Counted from the first letter of the stretch, positions 45,065-57,004 are shown. The stretch: 64,000 bases of DNA from Progne subis subis (GCA_022316685.1 JAKJHU010001673.1:1-64000); one strand, 5' to 3'. Notes: generated by a model from the letters alone, not told the origin. Program-made: numbers and translations.

Positions 45065-45981
45065 CTAACGCCATCCAGTCATCAGTCTCCACACTGCAGC
45101 CTTGAGCTCCTGGTTCCTCAGGCTGTAGATGAGGGGGTTCAGGGCTGGAGGCACCACCGAGTACAGAACTGACAGGGCCAGATCCAGGGATGGGGAGGAG
45201 ATGGAGGGGGGCTTCAAGTGAGCAATTATGCCACTGCTGACAGAGAGACCACAACCAGGTGAGGGAGGCAGGTGGAAAAGACTTTGTGCCGTCCCTGCTC
45301 AGAGGGGATCCTCAGCACAGCCCTGAAGATCTGCACATAGGAGAAAACTATGAACACAAAACAACTGAATACCAAACAGGCACTAACAGCCAGAAGTCCA
45401 AGTTCCCTGAGGTAGGATTTGGAGCAGGAGAGTTTGAGGATGTGTGGGATTTCACAGAAGAACTGGCCCAGGCATTGCCATGGCACAGGGGCAGGGAAAA
45501 TGTATGGCTGTGTGTACGAGAGCATTGAGAAAGGCCACTGGCCCAGGCAGCTGCTGCCGTGTGGGCACAAGCTCTGCTGCCCAGGAGGTCCCGTAGTGCA
45601 GGGGTTTGCGATGGACACGTAGCGGTCATAGCACATGATGGTCAGGAGGGAATACTCTGCTGAGATGAAAAAGACAAAAAAAAAATAGTTGCAGTGCACA
45701 CCCTGTGTAGGAGATGGTCCTGGTGTCCCAGAGGGAATTGTGCATGGCTTTAGGCACAGTGGTGCAGATGGAGCCCAGGTCGGTGAGGGCCAGGTTGAGC
45801 AGGAAGAAGAACATGGGCGTGTGCAGGAGGTGGCCGCAGGCTACGGCGCTGATGATGAGGCCGTTGGCCAGGAGGGCAGCCAGGGAGATGCCCAGGAAGA
45901 GGCAGAAGTGCAGGAGCTGCAGCTGCCGCGTGTCTGCCAATGGCAGCAGGAGGAAGTGGCTAATGAGCTGCTGTTGGACAT
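45065..45981 (-). pseudogene. Olfactory receptor family 14-like pseudogene
   Basis: Olfactory receptors are seven-helix odorant-sensing GPCRs. The minus strand starts at ATG 45981 (MSNSSS, an N-glycosylation-type start) and ends at TAG 45067-45065, about 917 bp, close to the usual ~312 codons. Visible landmarks: LHTPMFFFLLNLALTDL (helix 2), MCYDRYVSI (helix 3 DRY motif), FSTCLPHL (helix 6), NPLIYSLRNQE (helix 7). Frame changes occur right after the start (near 45965), near 45690 after helix 3 begins, and near 45240 before helix 7. The sequence type matches the expanded family-14 group of birds. It is a recent pseudogene. Confidence 0.88.
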
Positions 45982-47589
45982 TTGCTCCTGATGGACATGA
46001 GATCTGTAAAAAAAGGAATCATGAAATAGTTCAGTTTGTAGAGGAATTTCGATATCCCAGCACAGCTTGGTGGCACTTTCCCCCCACTGCCTGCCCAGGG
46101 CTCTGCTGCCTGGAGCTGTCCCTGCCTGCAGCTGCTTCCCTGTGCCCAGGGCTGGGCCCTGCCAGTGCTGCCAGAGCCCAGCCCAGCCCTGGGGGCTCAG
46201 CTCTGCCCTGCAGAGCCCTCCCAGCTCAGGCACTGCCCAGGGGCAGCTCTGGCTTTGCAGGCTCTGATGGCAACCTCAGAGCAACCCTGAGGGGCTGGAA
46301 AAGCGACACTGTGCTGCCTGCAAGGGACCCTCTGCTGATTTCTGTCACTGCCTGGTTTATTAAGGTCTGAGAAATTTGTTTGATTTTTCTCAACTTGAAT
46401 TGAGAGATGAATATCTATGTGCAATTTCCCATCCAGGCAACCCAGAGCAGTAGATTAATAGAACAGGATAATTCCCTTTTATGCAGCCCATTTGCTGTGC
46501 TCCCTGTATAATCTTCTTGGAAATGTTCTGCAGTTTAATGTCATGCTGGGAGCAGTCAGCACACAAGGAAAACACTTCCACCTTACCAGCTGTCTCCTTC
46601 CACCCAGATCTTGTCCCCCAGTGCTGTGAGCAGCTCCCAGGGCGGCTGAGAGCTGTCCCTGGCAGGCAGCAGAGTCCCTGGCCCAGCACAGCGCCCTGGG
46701 CTGCAGGACCCTGCTCTGCAGGACAGCCCTGGGCACCCCTGGCTGCTCTCCACAAGAGATAATCAGAGAATGTACTCACAGAGTCTGTAGCCATTGGGAT
46801 GTTGCAGCTTTAGGAGATCTGCAGGAGCTGCAGCTGCCTTGTCCTGCAGCCAGAGGTTCCTGTGTCAAGGCTGGGAGTGATTCTCCCAGTCACTTCTCAG
46901 CTCCTTCCCAGCCCTGAGTGATTGCAGCTCTCTGTGCCTGTGTGCTGTGCCCGGGTGGCTGCAGGCAGTGCCCCAGCCCTGCTGGGCTGGGAGAGAGTTG
47001 CTCATCAAGAGAGATGTGTTTTTGAAGCTCTTCTTGGTTGCCAGGAGCTGCCTCTGTGCCAGGAGCCTGGCCCAGCTCAGCAGCACAGACACAGCACAAG
47101 GACTTTAATGACCCTCTTCGGGCTTTGTGCTGAGGCCCTGAACATCAGTCCCTGAGAGGGAGCTGAAGAAACCTCTCAAGAATTCCAAGTTAGAACCAAT
47201 CTCCAAAGTTTCTTGAAGTTTAATGGGTGCCACTGAGGGACAGGACAGAGAAAGTGTCCCCAGGCCCCAGGCAGAGCAGAGAACTGGAGGCAGTGATGAC
47301 AGGTGGGGACAAAGAGAAGCCAAGTCCTGGTGCCCTGGGGCACAGCAGCCTCTGTGCCACCAAGGGCTGTGAGGAGACACCTTGTCCTGAGGCCCTGGGG
47401 CCTCCTGGCACAGCCCCAGCAAGGCTGGGCACTGTCAGCCCTTGTGCTGCCCTCAGCATCCCCCTCACATCCCAGTGGCCTCAAGGATGTGCTGGAAGGA
47501 GTCCCTGGGGAGCCTTGGTCAGCAATGGCCCTGGGGGGCTCCTGAATGCTCCAGGGACTGCAGGTTCTTCAAGGACTTTGGGTTTTGCT

Positions 47590-48370
47590 TTTCCTGGGAC
47601 ACTCTGAGAGGTTTGTGCAATCATGGCCTCCTAATATCTGCTTTAATTAGTCCCTTGAGAGGCTTTGTCAGTAACAACACTCAGTGGCTCCTTAATGCTT
47701 CAAGGTGCTTCAGTTAAGGTACTTGATGTTTCTCTTTAAAAACTGCCTCTGTGAGAGGTTTCTGCAATCATGGCCCCAATTATCTGCTTTAACAAGTCCC
47801 TTGGGATTCTTAGTCAGTATAAAGACTCAGTGGAGCTCATTAATACTTCAGGATACTCAAGGTTTATTAAGGAACTTCTTTTGACACTGAATCTGAGAGG
47901 TTTCTTAAATCACAGCCTCTAAGTTTCTGCTTTCAATGAATCCCTTGAGATTCTTAGCCTGTAACAACACTCACTGGGCTCATTAATGCTTCAAGGTACC
48001 CAGAGGTAATTTAAGTACTTCTTTGTGCCACTGTGTCTCTTAGAGGTTTGTGCAATCATGGCCTCCAATTATCTGCTCTAATGAGTCCCTTGAGAGCTTT
48101 GCATTGACACTCAGTGCGGCTCATTAATGCTTTGATACTCAAGGTTTTTAAGGTACTTCGGAATTTCCTTCCCACACTGAGTCTCTGAGAGGTTTTTGTG
48201 CAATTCTGGCCTCCAGTTCTCTCTGTCATGGATCCATGAGGAGCCTGTGTTGGGGATGGACCTCAGTGGGACACATTGAGGCATCAAGACTGGGTTTTCT
48301 TCTTTCACTCCTGGAAAGGTTTGTGCAATCTCCTCTCAGGCCCTGAGGTTCCGGACTCAACACCAAATGC
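47590..48370. repeat. Tandem repeat, ~150 bp period, ~6 units
   Basis: Same array as 4700-5420, with TGCAAT-type markers near 47614, 47763, 47905, 48050, 48198 and 48322. It contains one unit more than copy 1 and no TA tract. Confidence 0.75.
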
Positions 48371-49269
48371 ACCACAGGGCTCATTAGGATCAAGCAAGTC
48401 CTGAAAAACCATGGTTGTGCCTTGATTTCCCTCTGATCTGGTGCAGTTCATTAGGAAGTCTTTTTTCCTAGAGTATGGAGAAATATTTCAAAGAGCTTCT
48501 AAGAAATCCACATTCCTATTTTCATAGGTGAATTTTTCTCTTTAGAGCAGAGGTGATTGCAGCAGTCAGTGACTGATACTGATCCAGAGTCTCTCCTCAG
48601 ATAGTCTGGCTGGTCAGGAGCTGTGCCTTGAGGTCTGACCCAGTGGACAACCTGCTCCACATTCCCCAACCCCATCCTGTTTCCCCTCACTCACCTGGGA
48701 CCTGCTTTGCTCAGGAAAAGAGGGGCTTTGATCCTTTTTTAGCAATCTAAAACTCCTAAGTTTCAGGCAATCTCCTCAAGTGTGTGCCAAGCCCAAGGTG
48801 CCACCAGGGTTCCCCTTCCCCAAGGCAGAACCATGCAAGGAATGTTCTAGACCAAGGAAGTTCTATAAATACAAATTCAGAGTTGGTTGAAGGCAGATCT
48901 AGACCAGCTCCTGAAGGACAGACAAGCTTTGAACTCCTTGCAGCTCAAAGCTCCAGGTGGGTTGTTGGGAGGTGTGTGAGTGAGCCAAGAGTGAGGGGAA
49001 GGGAAATGCAGAGAGCCCTGGCAGTGCTTGTGTGCAGACAGGCTGTGGGGAAGGGCCCTGCAGCCCTGCCCTGGGCCAGGAGTGAGGGTGGATCATCATC
49101 CCAACCTGCCCTGGGCCATTGCAAGGGGCTGTGGCCATGGACACTGCACTGAGCCCACTGCTGGCTTTGGATCCCTCATCCCTTCAAGGTTCCTTGGAAA
49201 GCACCCCAAGGACCCATTTCTGCAGCCAGGTTCCGTGGCCAGGGGGGATGTGGGGGGCTGCAGGTGGTC

Positions 49270-49375
49270 AATGCCCCATCCCTGGAAACATTCAAGTCCA
49301 GCTGGGACAGGGCTCTGAACAATCTGATGTGGTGAAAGATGTCCCTGCTCATGCCAGGCCTGGACAAGAGGCCTG
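49270..49375 (+). mobile_element. CR1 LINE 3' UTR fragment (duplicate)
   Basis: Nearly identical to 6670-6790; duplicated with the block. Confidence 0.65.
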
Positions 49376-49377
49376 AG

Positions 49378-49997
49378 TGAGGCCTGAACAGCAGGCCCTG
49401 AGCCAAAGGTGACCTCTGCATCAACCTTCCAACCAAAGGTTATCTTTGTATCTGCTCATTAGTGAAATATGCATGGTCATTAGCACTGTGATAATGCATC
49501 CACTCATTAGTGAGACATGTATTGACCTTTCTGTGTTTAGAAGCTGGATGAGGCCATGAAATCTGACATCTGGCTTTGTTTGGGGCTGGATGGTCAAAGT
49601 CACCTCCCTTGGTTCCTCCTTGGGCCCTGGCCAGGCTTTGGGAGGGACCCAAGAGGAGGAGGAAACCAGCTGTTCCTGCCCTAGAAGTGCTGTCAGTTTG
49701 TTTATTCAGCACTATCAGAGCTGGGCCCTCTCCCAGCCAGGTTGGAGCCTCACCTGTGGCTGGAGGCACCTGCAGCAATTCCCAGTGTCCAGGAGTGGCT
49801 CTCCAGTCCTTGGCTGGGACAGCTTCCCCCAGCTGCTGTGTGCGTGTGGGTGATGGGAAAGTCTGAGGGGAACTGGTGCTGGATCTTTCTCAATCCCTGC
49901 AGGCAATCTTTGGTAGTGATGGTTGGGTGCTTGCTGAGCTGCTCCTTTTGTGCTCCTTTGCTGCTTTGAGCTGTAGTAAATGACACTGATTCCTTCA
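49378..49997 (+). repeat. LTR-like dispersed repeat, copy 2
   Basis: Close match to 6793-7406, from TGAGGCCTGAACAGCAGG to GATTCCTTCA. Copied with the segmental duplication rather than inserted independently. Confidence 0.55.
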
Positions 49998-50345
49998 GGT
50001 GGGGTCTGTAGTGCTGACCCTGCCCACTGGTAAAACCACACTGGCATACATCACACCAAAATGTCACTTTTTAAATGTAAATATGAGAAATGCCATACAA
50101 AATTCCTGCATGGGAAGCCCTTCCCTAGAGCTCTCTGGCTCTGGAGTGGGCAGAGGTCTGAGCACCCTGCAAGCAGTGGGGCAGTCGGTTAAAAGAAGCT
50201 GAAAGAGTGGATGTATTAATATGGATCCAAAAATTGCATATGGAAAAGGGAAAAGGACTTGTGAATTTGGGTAGACGAGGGTGAATTTTGTTAACAGCAC
50301 ATTGGAAACGCGCCAAGAGAAGGGACAATTGTTTTTGGAATGTTC

Positions 50346-50742
50346 CCACATGGAGAGACAGAAGAGGGTTTTAATGTTGAGTTCAGGTTCATTTCTGCAA
50401 GTGATATTACAATAATAATAAAAAAAATTAATACTAATAATTATATAACACATAATATATATTTATATGCATAATTAAAAATTGATAATGTGAAATAAGG
50501 CTGACAATGCTAATATTCAGCTTTGGCTGCTCAGGGATGTAACTCTAAAAACCCTACAGAAAAGGACTGGCCCAGACTGAAACGTCAGTGGTCAAATTTG
50601 TGAGATTGTATACAACGAATATAGGAGGAAGGGATGAAAGTTGTTATTTTTATACGGTTTGCAGATACTGTGATGCAGAATGCTTTTTCTATTACTGTCA
50701 GAAATAAAGTGATGAAGACTTCTGTTTTTTTTATATCCCAGA
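50346..50742. other. AT-rich flank of ERV-Phe B
   Basis: AT-rich single-copy sequence without a recognised gene. It is unlike the flank of copy A (43581 onward). Confidence 0.5.
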
Positions 50743-51000
50743 TGTAATAAATGAAAATGATTCCTGCTAATTGTAACTGTATTAATATTTTAGAAATATA
50801 TATTTTAGAAAATATTTGTTATCAAGTAGTAAAGGAAAAATATATGTGATTATAGTTACAATGTAGATGGGCCCCTTGCCAGATGCTACACGAGAAAAAT
50901 AAGATACAGGATGCAGTTTGAGATAAGCAAGAGTTTCAAAGCTGGATTGGCCAAAGCTGGGACTACTCCAAGGTCCGGAGATGGGCCTTTTGCAGATGTT

Positions 51001-51005
51001 ATGGG
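51001..51005. other. Target-site duplication of the ERVL-like element, left copy
   Basis: ATGGG precedes the left LTR and recurs at 57662-57666 after the right LTR. Both LTRs of ERV-Phe A show the uninterrupted site with a single ATGGG. Confidence 0.95.
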
Positions 51006-51661
51006 TGTCCTAGGGTAACTTTATGATGCTTGTATCCCCATCGTCTGTTCTGTTTGTGCTGTATATTGAGTCCTGTGCCTTTAAGACTGGTTCTAAGAGC
51101 AAGGAGAAGCGCGGAGTTTGTTTTGAGAAAACTGCCTGACTCCTCCACATTCTTCTCCGGACGGTGTTCGGCGGAGGCTTGGAGAGACTGCAGGACAGAG
51201 ATCTTTTTGCTTTTAGTTAGTTTCAGCTAGCTAGGGCAGAGAAGTTCCCTGGACTGTTTTTTTTCTTTCTTTTTCTTGGAACTGTTTAAACCTGCTCTGG
51301 ACTGAAAACCCAGGGGAGCACTGGGGGCTGCACCTGCGGCCCACCGGGGCCTGGAGCTCGGCATTTTCCAGCAGCGCCGGAGGGACTGGGACTGAGGAGA
51401 GACTGAGAGAGAGCCGAGCTCCACCCACGGCAAGGACTTTCTCAATTTGCCATCTCACTCCAGAACGAGAGGTTTTATTGTTTCATATTATTCATTCTTT
51501 ATACTTGTATGCACTTTATTTGTTTAGTAAAATAGTTTTTTCCACTTTTCTCCACAAAGGTTTTTTTTTCGGACTGGTTGGAGGGAGGGGCCACTTGGGT
51601 TTGCTTCCCAGAGGGATCCTATACAGGGGTTTTCCCCCAAATTTGTCTCCAAACCAGGACA
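51006..51661 (+). repeat. 5' LTR of the ERVL-like element
   Basis: Begins TGTCCTAGGGTAAC, ends CAAACCAGGACA. The direct repeat is at 57005-57661. Confidence 0.97.
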
Positions 51662-51671
51662 TACCCTTAAT

Positions 51672-51689
51672 TGGCGCCTACTGCGGGGC
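51672..51689 (+). promoter_or_regulatory. Primer binding site of the ERVL-like element
   Basis: TGGCGCCTACTGCGGGGC lies ten bases after the LTR. It resembles the tRNA-Lys(1,2) type with several mismatches; the primer assignment is tentative. Confidence 0.5.
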
Positions 51690-51780
51690 AAAAGAGAGTG
51701 GAAAAAACTTGTATTACTATTAACTGCATTTTTTTGTTGTTGTTGTTGTCCTTTGGGTAGGGATTAAACAGACAGTGGCC

Positions 51781-52290
51781 ATGTTGCTTCTTGAAGTCCT
51801 AACGTCTCTTAGAATAGAGTCTTTTCTGCATTTCTGTTCCCTAGGCTTTTTTGAGGTCTTAATACCTTTCTGGTCCCTAGGTTTGTTTTCCTACCCAGAA
51901 ATAGCTCCAATATTGTCCTTAACATACAGCTTTTACACTAGGGATGCACAAATTAGAATAGTTATTTTGCTGGGTTCGGTGATTATGGCTTACAAGAAGC
52001 TTATAAAGATACTGGAGTTTGTTCTGGGTATGTTCAGTTTATGGTTTTTTCGTCCTACCCTGCGTCCTAGTTCCAGCAGCATGTTTTGGGGATTTATCAA
52101 TAACTGCACCCAGTTTGTTAGAGGAGGAGTAGGGGATGAGGCTCTTCAGCCTCTTTTTTCCTTCTTCTCTTTTAAGTCAGTTACATCACTTTTGGAGAAT
52201 GTTCAGGGTCTCCTGAATGTTAAAGACCCCACCTCCCTGGTATTTCACCTGGTGACTTTCCTCTATATGGCTTATAGTTTTCTAGAATGA
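51781..52290 (+). CDS. Pre-gag leader frame, hydrophobic protein of 169 residues
   Basis: An uninterrupted frame starts at ATG 51781 (an upstream GTG at 51775 is in frame) and ends with TGA at 52288-52290. It overlaps the gag ATG at 52287 as ATGA, in a different frame. The product is rich in Leu, Phe and Ser, with several candidate membrane segments (about residues 20-45, 58-72 and 80-92) and no motif I recognise. Retroviral leaders normally lack such a frame. ATGA overlaps can support termination-reinitiation. Being intact while gag and pol are frameshifted is notable, though chance is possible. Confidence 0.5.
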   Translation: MLLLEVLTSLRIESFLHFCSLGFFEVLIPFWSLGLFSYPEIAPILSLTYSFYTRDAQIRIVILLGSVIMAYKKLIKILEFVLGMFSLWFFRPTLRPSSSSMFWGFINNCTQFVRGGVGDEALQPLFSFFSFKSVTSLLENVQGLLNVKDPTSLVFHLVTFLYMAYSFLE

Positions 52291-53673
52291 GTCACACACT
52301 GCTAAACACTGTAGGGCAGCAGATAGAGGCAAGGGAGCAGGGAGATAAATCAGTCACTCAGGCTGCAGCCAACCCCACAGCTATTCAGGCTGCAGCTAAA
52401 CCAGACAGTGAGGCTAAGACACCGGCAGTTGCTGCAGTAAAGAAGGGAAAGAAGCACACGGACAAAACCGATCGACCAGTAGATGATGATTCAGGTGAAG
52501 GATCCTCAGTGCCTCCTGACACCCAGTCGGAAGTCAAACCACTGACACACAATCAGAAGCTGAAGCAACTGATGATACACAGTCAGAAGCTGAACCAACT
52601 GATACAAAATCGGAAGCCCAACCAACTGGTACAAGATCGGGAGTCCAACCAACTAGCACACGATCAGAAGCCCAACCAGCTGCTACAAGATCAGGAGCCC
52701 AACCAACTGCTACAACATCAAGAGCCCAACCAACTGCTACAAGATCAGGAGCCCGACCAACTGCTACAAGATCAGGAGATACTATTGAGTCCTTTTCCCT
52801 GAAGGACCTTCGTGGCCTAAGAAAGGATTATACTCGACGACCTGATGAATCTATAATTAGTTGGTTAGTCCGTCTTTGGGATGCTGCAGGCGAGGCTACA
52901 ATACTGGATGGCACTGAAGCGAGACATCTTGGATCCCTATCACATGATCCAGTTATTGACCAAGAAATGATGAGGGAGGCTAGTCCTTGCAGTCTCTGGG
53001 AACGGGTCTTGAGAAGCGTGGCACAAAGATATCTGTGTGCCGACGATCTCTATCTGCAGCAAACTCAGTGGAAAACCATTGAACAAGGGATTCAGCGCTT
53101 GAGAGAAATGGCAGTGGCGGAGATTGTCTTCTCAGATGACCTAAACACTAGGAACCCCGACTTGGTACCATGTACACCTGTAATGTGGCGAAAACTTGTA
53201 CGACTTGGGCCACAAGAATACTCCTCTGCTTTAGCAATAATGAAGCGGGATGAGACAGAGGAGACTGTGCTGATATGGCGAAGAAGCTCCGAACATATGC
53301 AGATGCCGTGCATGGTCCAACACATGCAAGAATCGCAGCTTTGGAAACACAGGTGCGGGGATTAGCAGACAAGATAAAGGAGGATCTCAAAGAACTCAAG
53401 GAGAACATTCTCCAGATCTCTGCAGTACAAGTTAGGGGCTCTGGCACCACACGCAAACGTTCCCTAGATAGAGAGGGAAAAGGCATTCCACGAGCTAAGC
53501 TGTGGTCCTTCCTGCGTGATTGTGGAGAAAACATGAAAAGATGGGATGGAGAATCTACTGATGCTATGACACAACGGCTGCATGAATTGTTGGATGGCAA
53601 GACTGTGAGAGGAAGTTCTAGCAAGAAGGAAGCAGCTCCGGTTACCCAGGGAAATAGGGATAATCAGGCTTAG
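52287..53673 (+). pseudogene. gag: ERVL-like gag (frameshifted)
   Basis: ATG 52287 opens an Ala/Lys-rich N-terminal part. A minisatellite follows (52530-52774), in whose first unit one base is lacking, so the frame shifts. Capsid-like sequence resumes at about 52790 in the other frame (LKDLRGLRKDY, ESIISWLVRLWDAAG, LVRLGPQEYSSAL) and is lost near 53275. The C-terminal part (53275-53673) has a coiled-coil segment and a basic stretch (TTRKRSLDREGKG) and ends at TAG 53671-53673. No zinc knuckle is seen. Confidence 0.82.
52530..52774 (+). repeat. 27 bp minisatellite inside ERVL gag
   Basis: Seven units of exactly 27 bp (type GAAGCCCAACCAACTGCTAC plus AAGATCA) follow one 30 bp and one 26 bp unit. 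In the gag frame they encode Pro-Thr-Ala-Thr-Arg-Ser-Gly/Glu-Ala-Gln-type repeats. Confidence 0.95.
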
Positions 53674-53692
53674 AGGGGCCCTGCCTCTAGCC
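53667..53692 (+). promoter_or_regulatory. Predicted hairpin over the gag stop codon
   Basis: GGC + TAGAGG (53667-53676, one bulged T) can pair with CCTCTA + GCC (53684-53692), closing a 7-base loop. The TAG stop of gag is in the stem. Pro-pol continues in the same frame right after it. Confidence 0.45.
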
Positions 53693-56600
53693 AGGTAGAG
53701 GCTAGGGAAAACCGTGTTTTTTGGACTGTGTGGATTCGTTGGCCTGGCACATCAGAACCACAAAAATATGAGGCCTTAGTTGACACTGGTGCACAGTGCA
53801 CATTACTCCCATCAAGACATGTGGGGGAAGAATCTGTTTCCATTGCTGGGGTGACAGGGGGCTCACAAGATTTTACTTTGGTGGAAGCTGATGTGAGCCT
53901 GACTGGAAATGAGTGGAAGAGACACCCTATTGTGACTGGCCCAGAGGCTCCGTGCATTTTGGGCATAGACTTCCTCCGGAATGGCTATTACAAAGACCCG
54001 AAGGGATTTAGGTGGGCATTCGGGATAGCAGCTGTAGAGACAGGAGATGTTAAGCAGTTGAATACCTTGCCTGGACTATCAGAGAACCCATCTGCTGTAG
54101 GTCTTCTGAAGGTGGAAGAGCAACAAGTGCCAATTGCCACTTCAACAGTGCATCGCCGACAGTACAGAACAACTCGAGATGCTGTGATCCCCATCCACAA
54201 GATGATCCGTGAGCTGGAGAGCCAAGGGGTGGTCAGCAAAACCCACTCACCCTTCAACAGCCCCATCTGGCCTGTGCGCAAGTCTGACGGAGAATGGAGA
54301 TTGACTGTGGACTACCGTGCCTTGAACGAAGTGACTCCACCATTGAGCGCTGCTGTGCCGGACATGCTGGAACTCCAGTACGAGCTGGAGTCCAAGGCAG
54401 CAAAATGGTACGCCACATTGACATTGCTAACGCATTTTTCTCCATTCCTCTGGCTGCAGAATGCAGGCCTCAGTTTGCTTTCACCTGGAGGGGCGTGCAG
54501 TACACCTGGAACCGACTGCCCCAGGGGTGGAAACACAGCCCCACCATCTGCCATGGACTGATCCAGGCTGCACTGGAAAAGGGTGAGGCTCCGGAACATC
54601 TACAGTACATTGATGACATCATTGTGTGGGGGAACACGGCAATGGAAGTGTTTGAGAAAGGAGAGAAGATCATCCAGATTCTCCTGAAGGCTGGCTTTGC
54701 TATCAAGAAGAGCAAAGTTAAGGGACCTGCTCGAGAGATCCAGTTTCTAGGAATAAAGTGGCAAGATGGAAGGCGTCAGATTCCCACTGAAGTCATCAAC
54801 AAAATCACAGCAATGTGTCCACCAACCAACAAAAAGGAAACACAAGCTTTCCTAGGCGCCATAGGTTTCTGGAGGATGCACATTCCTGAGTACAGCCAGA
54901 TTGTGAGCCCTCTCTACCTGGTCACCCGCAAGAAGAACGATTTCCACTGGGGCCCTGAACAGCAACAAGCCTTTGCCCAGATCAAGCAGGAGATCGCTCA
55001 TGCGGTAGCCCTTGGCCCAGTCAGGACGGGACCAGATGTGAAGAACGTGCTCTACTCAGCAGCCGGGAACAATGGCCTGTCCTGGAGCCTTTGGCAGAAG
55101 GTGCCTGGGAGACTCGGGGCCGGCCACTGGGATTCTGGAGCCGAAGCTACAGAGGGTCCGAAGCCAACTACACTCCAACAGAGAAGGAAATCTTGGCCGC
55201 CTATGAAGGAATTCAAGCTGCCTCAGAAGTAGTAGGCACTGAAACACAACTCCTGCTGGCACCTCGACTACCAGTGCTGGGATGGATGTTCAAAGCAGAA
55301 GTACCCTCTACCCACCATGCCACCAATGCCACATGGAGCAAATGGATTGCCCTCATCACTCAGCGCGCCCGCATTGGAAACCCAAATCGCCCTGGGATTC
55401 TGGAAATAATTACAAACTGGCCGGAAGGTGAAAACTTTGGTCTCATGGATGAAGAGGAGCAGGAACAAGTGACACGTGCTGAAGAAGCTCCACCATACAA
55501 CCAACTGCCAGCAGAAGAAACTTGCTACGCTCTTTTCACTGACGGTTCCTGCCGCATCGTAGGGATGAAACGAAAGTGGAAAGCAGCCGTATGGAGCCCC
55601 ACACGACAGGTTGCACAAGCCACTGAAGGAGAAGGTGGGTCAAGCCAACTTGCTGAACTCAAAGCTGTTCAACTGGCCCTGGACATTGCTGAAAGAGAGA
55701 AGTGGCCAAAGCTCTACCTCTACACTGATTCGTGGATGGTAGCTAATGCTCTGTGGGGATGGCTGGAGAAGTGGAAAAAGGCCAATTGGCAGCGCAGGGA
55801 AAGCCAATCTGGGCTGCAGATGAGTGGAAGGACATTGCCACTCGGGTAGAGAAGCTACCTGTCAAAGTCCGTCATGTAGATGCCCATGTCCCCAAGAGTC
55901 GGGCTAATGAGGAGCACCGAAACAACGAGCAGGTAGATCAAGCTGCAAAGATAGAGGTGTCAAAGATAGACTTAGATTGGCAACACAAGGGAGAGTTGTT
56001 CCTAGCTCGATGGGCCCATGATGCCTCAGGTCACCAGGGCAGAGATGCCACCTATAAGTGGGCACGAGACCGAGGGGTGGATCTAACCATGGACAGTATT
56101 TCTCAGGTTATCCATGACTGTGAGACGTGTGCTGCCATCAAGCAGGCCAAGCGGGTGAAGCCCCTATGGTATGGTGGGCGATGGTCCAAGTATAAGTACG
56201 GGGAAGCCTGGCAGATTGACTACATCACCCTTCCCCAAACCCGCCAAGGCAAGCGCTACGTGCTGACCATGGTGGAAGCCACAACTGGATGGCTGGAGAC
56301 CTACCCTGTGCCTCACGCTACTGCCCGGAACACCATCCTGGGCCTTGAAAAGCAAGTTCTTTGGAGGCATGGTACCCCTGAGAGGATTGAGTCAGACAAT
56401 GGAACTCATTTCAAGAACAGCCTCATCAACAACTGGGCTAGGGAACATGGCATTGAGTGGGTGTACCATATCCCCTATCATGCACCAGCTTCAGGGAAGG
56501 TAGAAAGATACAATGGACTGCTAAAAACCACCCTGAAAGCACTGGGTGGGGGATCATTCAAAAATTGGGAGCAGCATCTAGCAAAGGCCACCTGGTTAGT

Positions 56601-56853
56601 TAACACCCGAGGTTCCACCAACCGAGCAGGCCCTGCCCAATCTGAGCCCCTACATACAGTAGATGGAGAGAAAGTCCCAGTAGTACATGTAAGAGGTTTG
56701 TTAGGGAAGACAGTTTGGATCAATCCTGCTTCAAGTACAGAGGATCCCATCCGTGGGATTGTCTTTGCTCAGGGGCCAGGCTGCACATGGTGGGTAATGC
56801 AGAAAGATGGAACCACACGATGTGTACCCCAGGGAGATTTGATTGTTGGGTGA
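53674..56853 (+). pseudogene. pol: ERVL-like pro-pol (frameshifted)
   Basis: Protease: ALVDTGAQCTLLP (about 53770-53810) and ILGIDFL. RT: SPIWPVRKSDGEWRLTVDYR, NRLPQGWKHSP and catalytic YIDDIIVW (about 54603-54628). RNase H: LFTDGSC, LAELKAVQLAL, YTDSWM. Integrase: H-X4-H (HDASGH), CETC, then Asp in WQIDYI, Asp in IESDNGTH and Glu in SGKVERYNG; it ends at TGA after residue GDLIVG. One-base-type frame changes lie near 54415, 55095 and 55790. Integrase itself is uninterrupted from about 55800 to 56853. It shares the gag frame across the gag TAG, so pro-pol may be made by readthrough. Confidence 0.92.
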
Positions 56854-56987
56854 GAACCGTGTGTAATTATCGTTGTGTGCTGAATGGTACTGCCACTGTA
56901 TGTAGCTGTATATTGCATATTGTTTTTATATAGATGTATGTGTGTGTAGAGCTAGAGTATATATTAGTTTTAGTAAATTGACAATAT

Positions 56988-57004
56988 GGGGATAAGGGGT
57001 GGAA
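56988..57004 (+). promoter_or_regulatory. Polypurine tract of the ERVL-like element
   Basis: GGGGATAAGGGGTGGAA directly precedes the 3' LTR. Confidence 0.9.

Larger units (their letters stand above)
44093..50345. repeat. Segmental duplication, copy 2
   Basis: Direct-orientation paralogue of about 1545-7560. It keeps a long olfactory receptor pseudogene and its upstream region (45065-46560) that copy 1 lost. It lacks two copy-1 segments and has its own insertions near 48805-49052 and 50008-50215. It ends at the shared block ATCCAAAAATTGCATATGG (50224). Confidence 0.8.

Noticed and set aside
52530..52774. CRISPR-like array
   Set aside because: Units are contiguous with no spacers and lie in a vertebrate ERV gag gene.
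52545..52802. Novel QDQEPNQLL repeat protein
   Set aside because: This is the frameshifted reading of the gag minisatellite; the capsid downstream is in the other frame.
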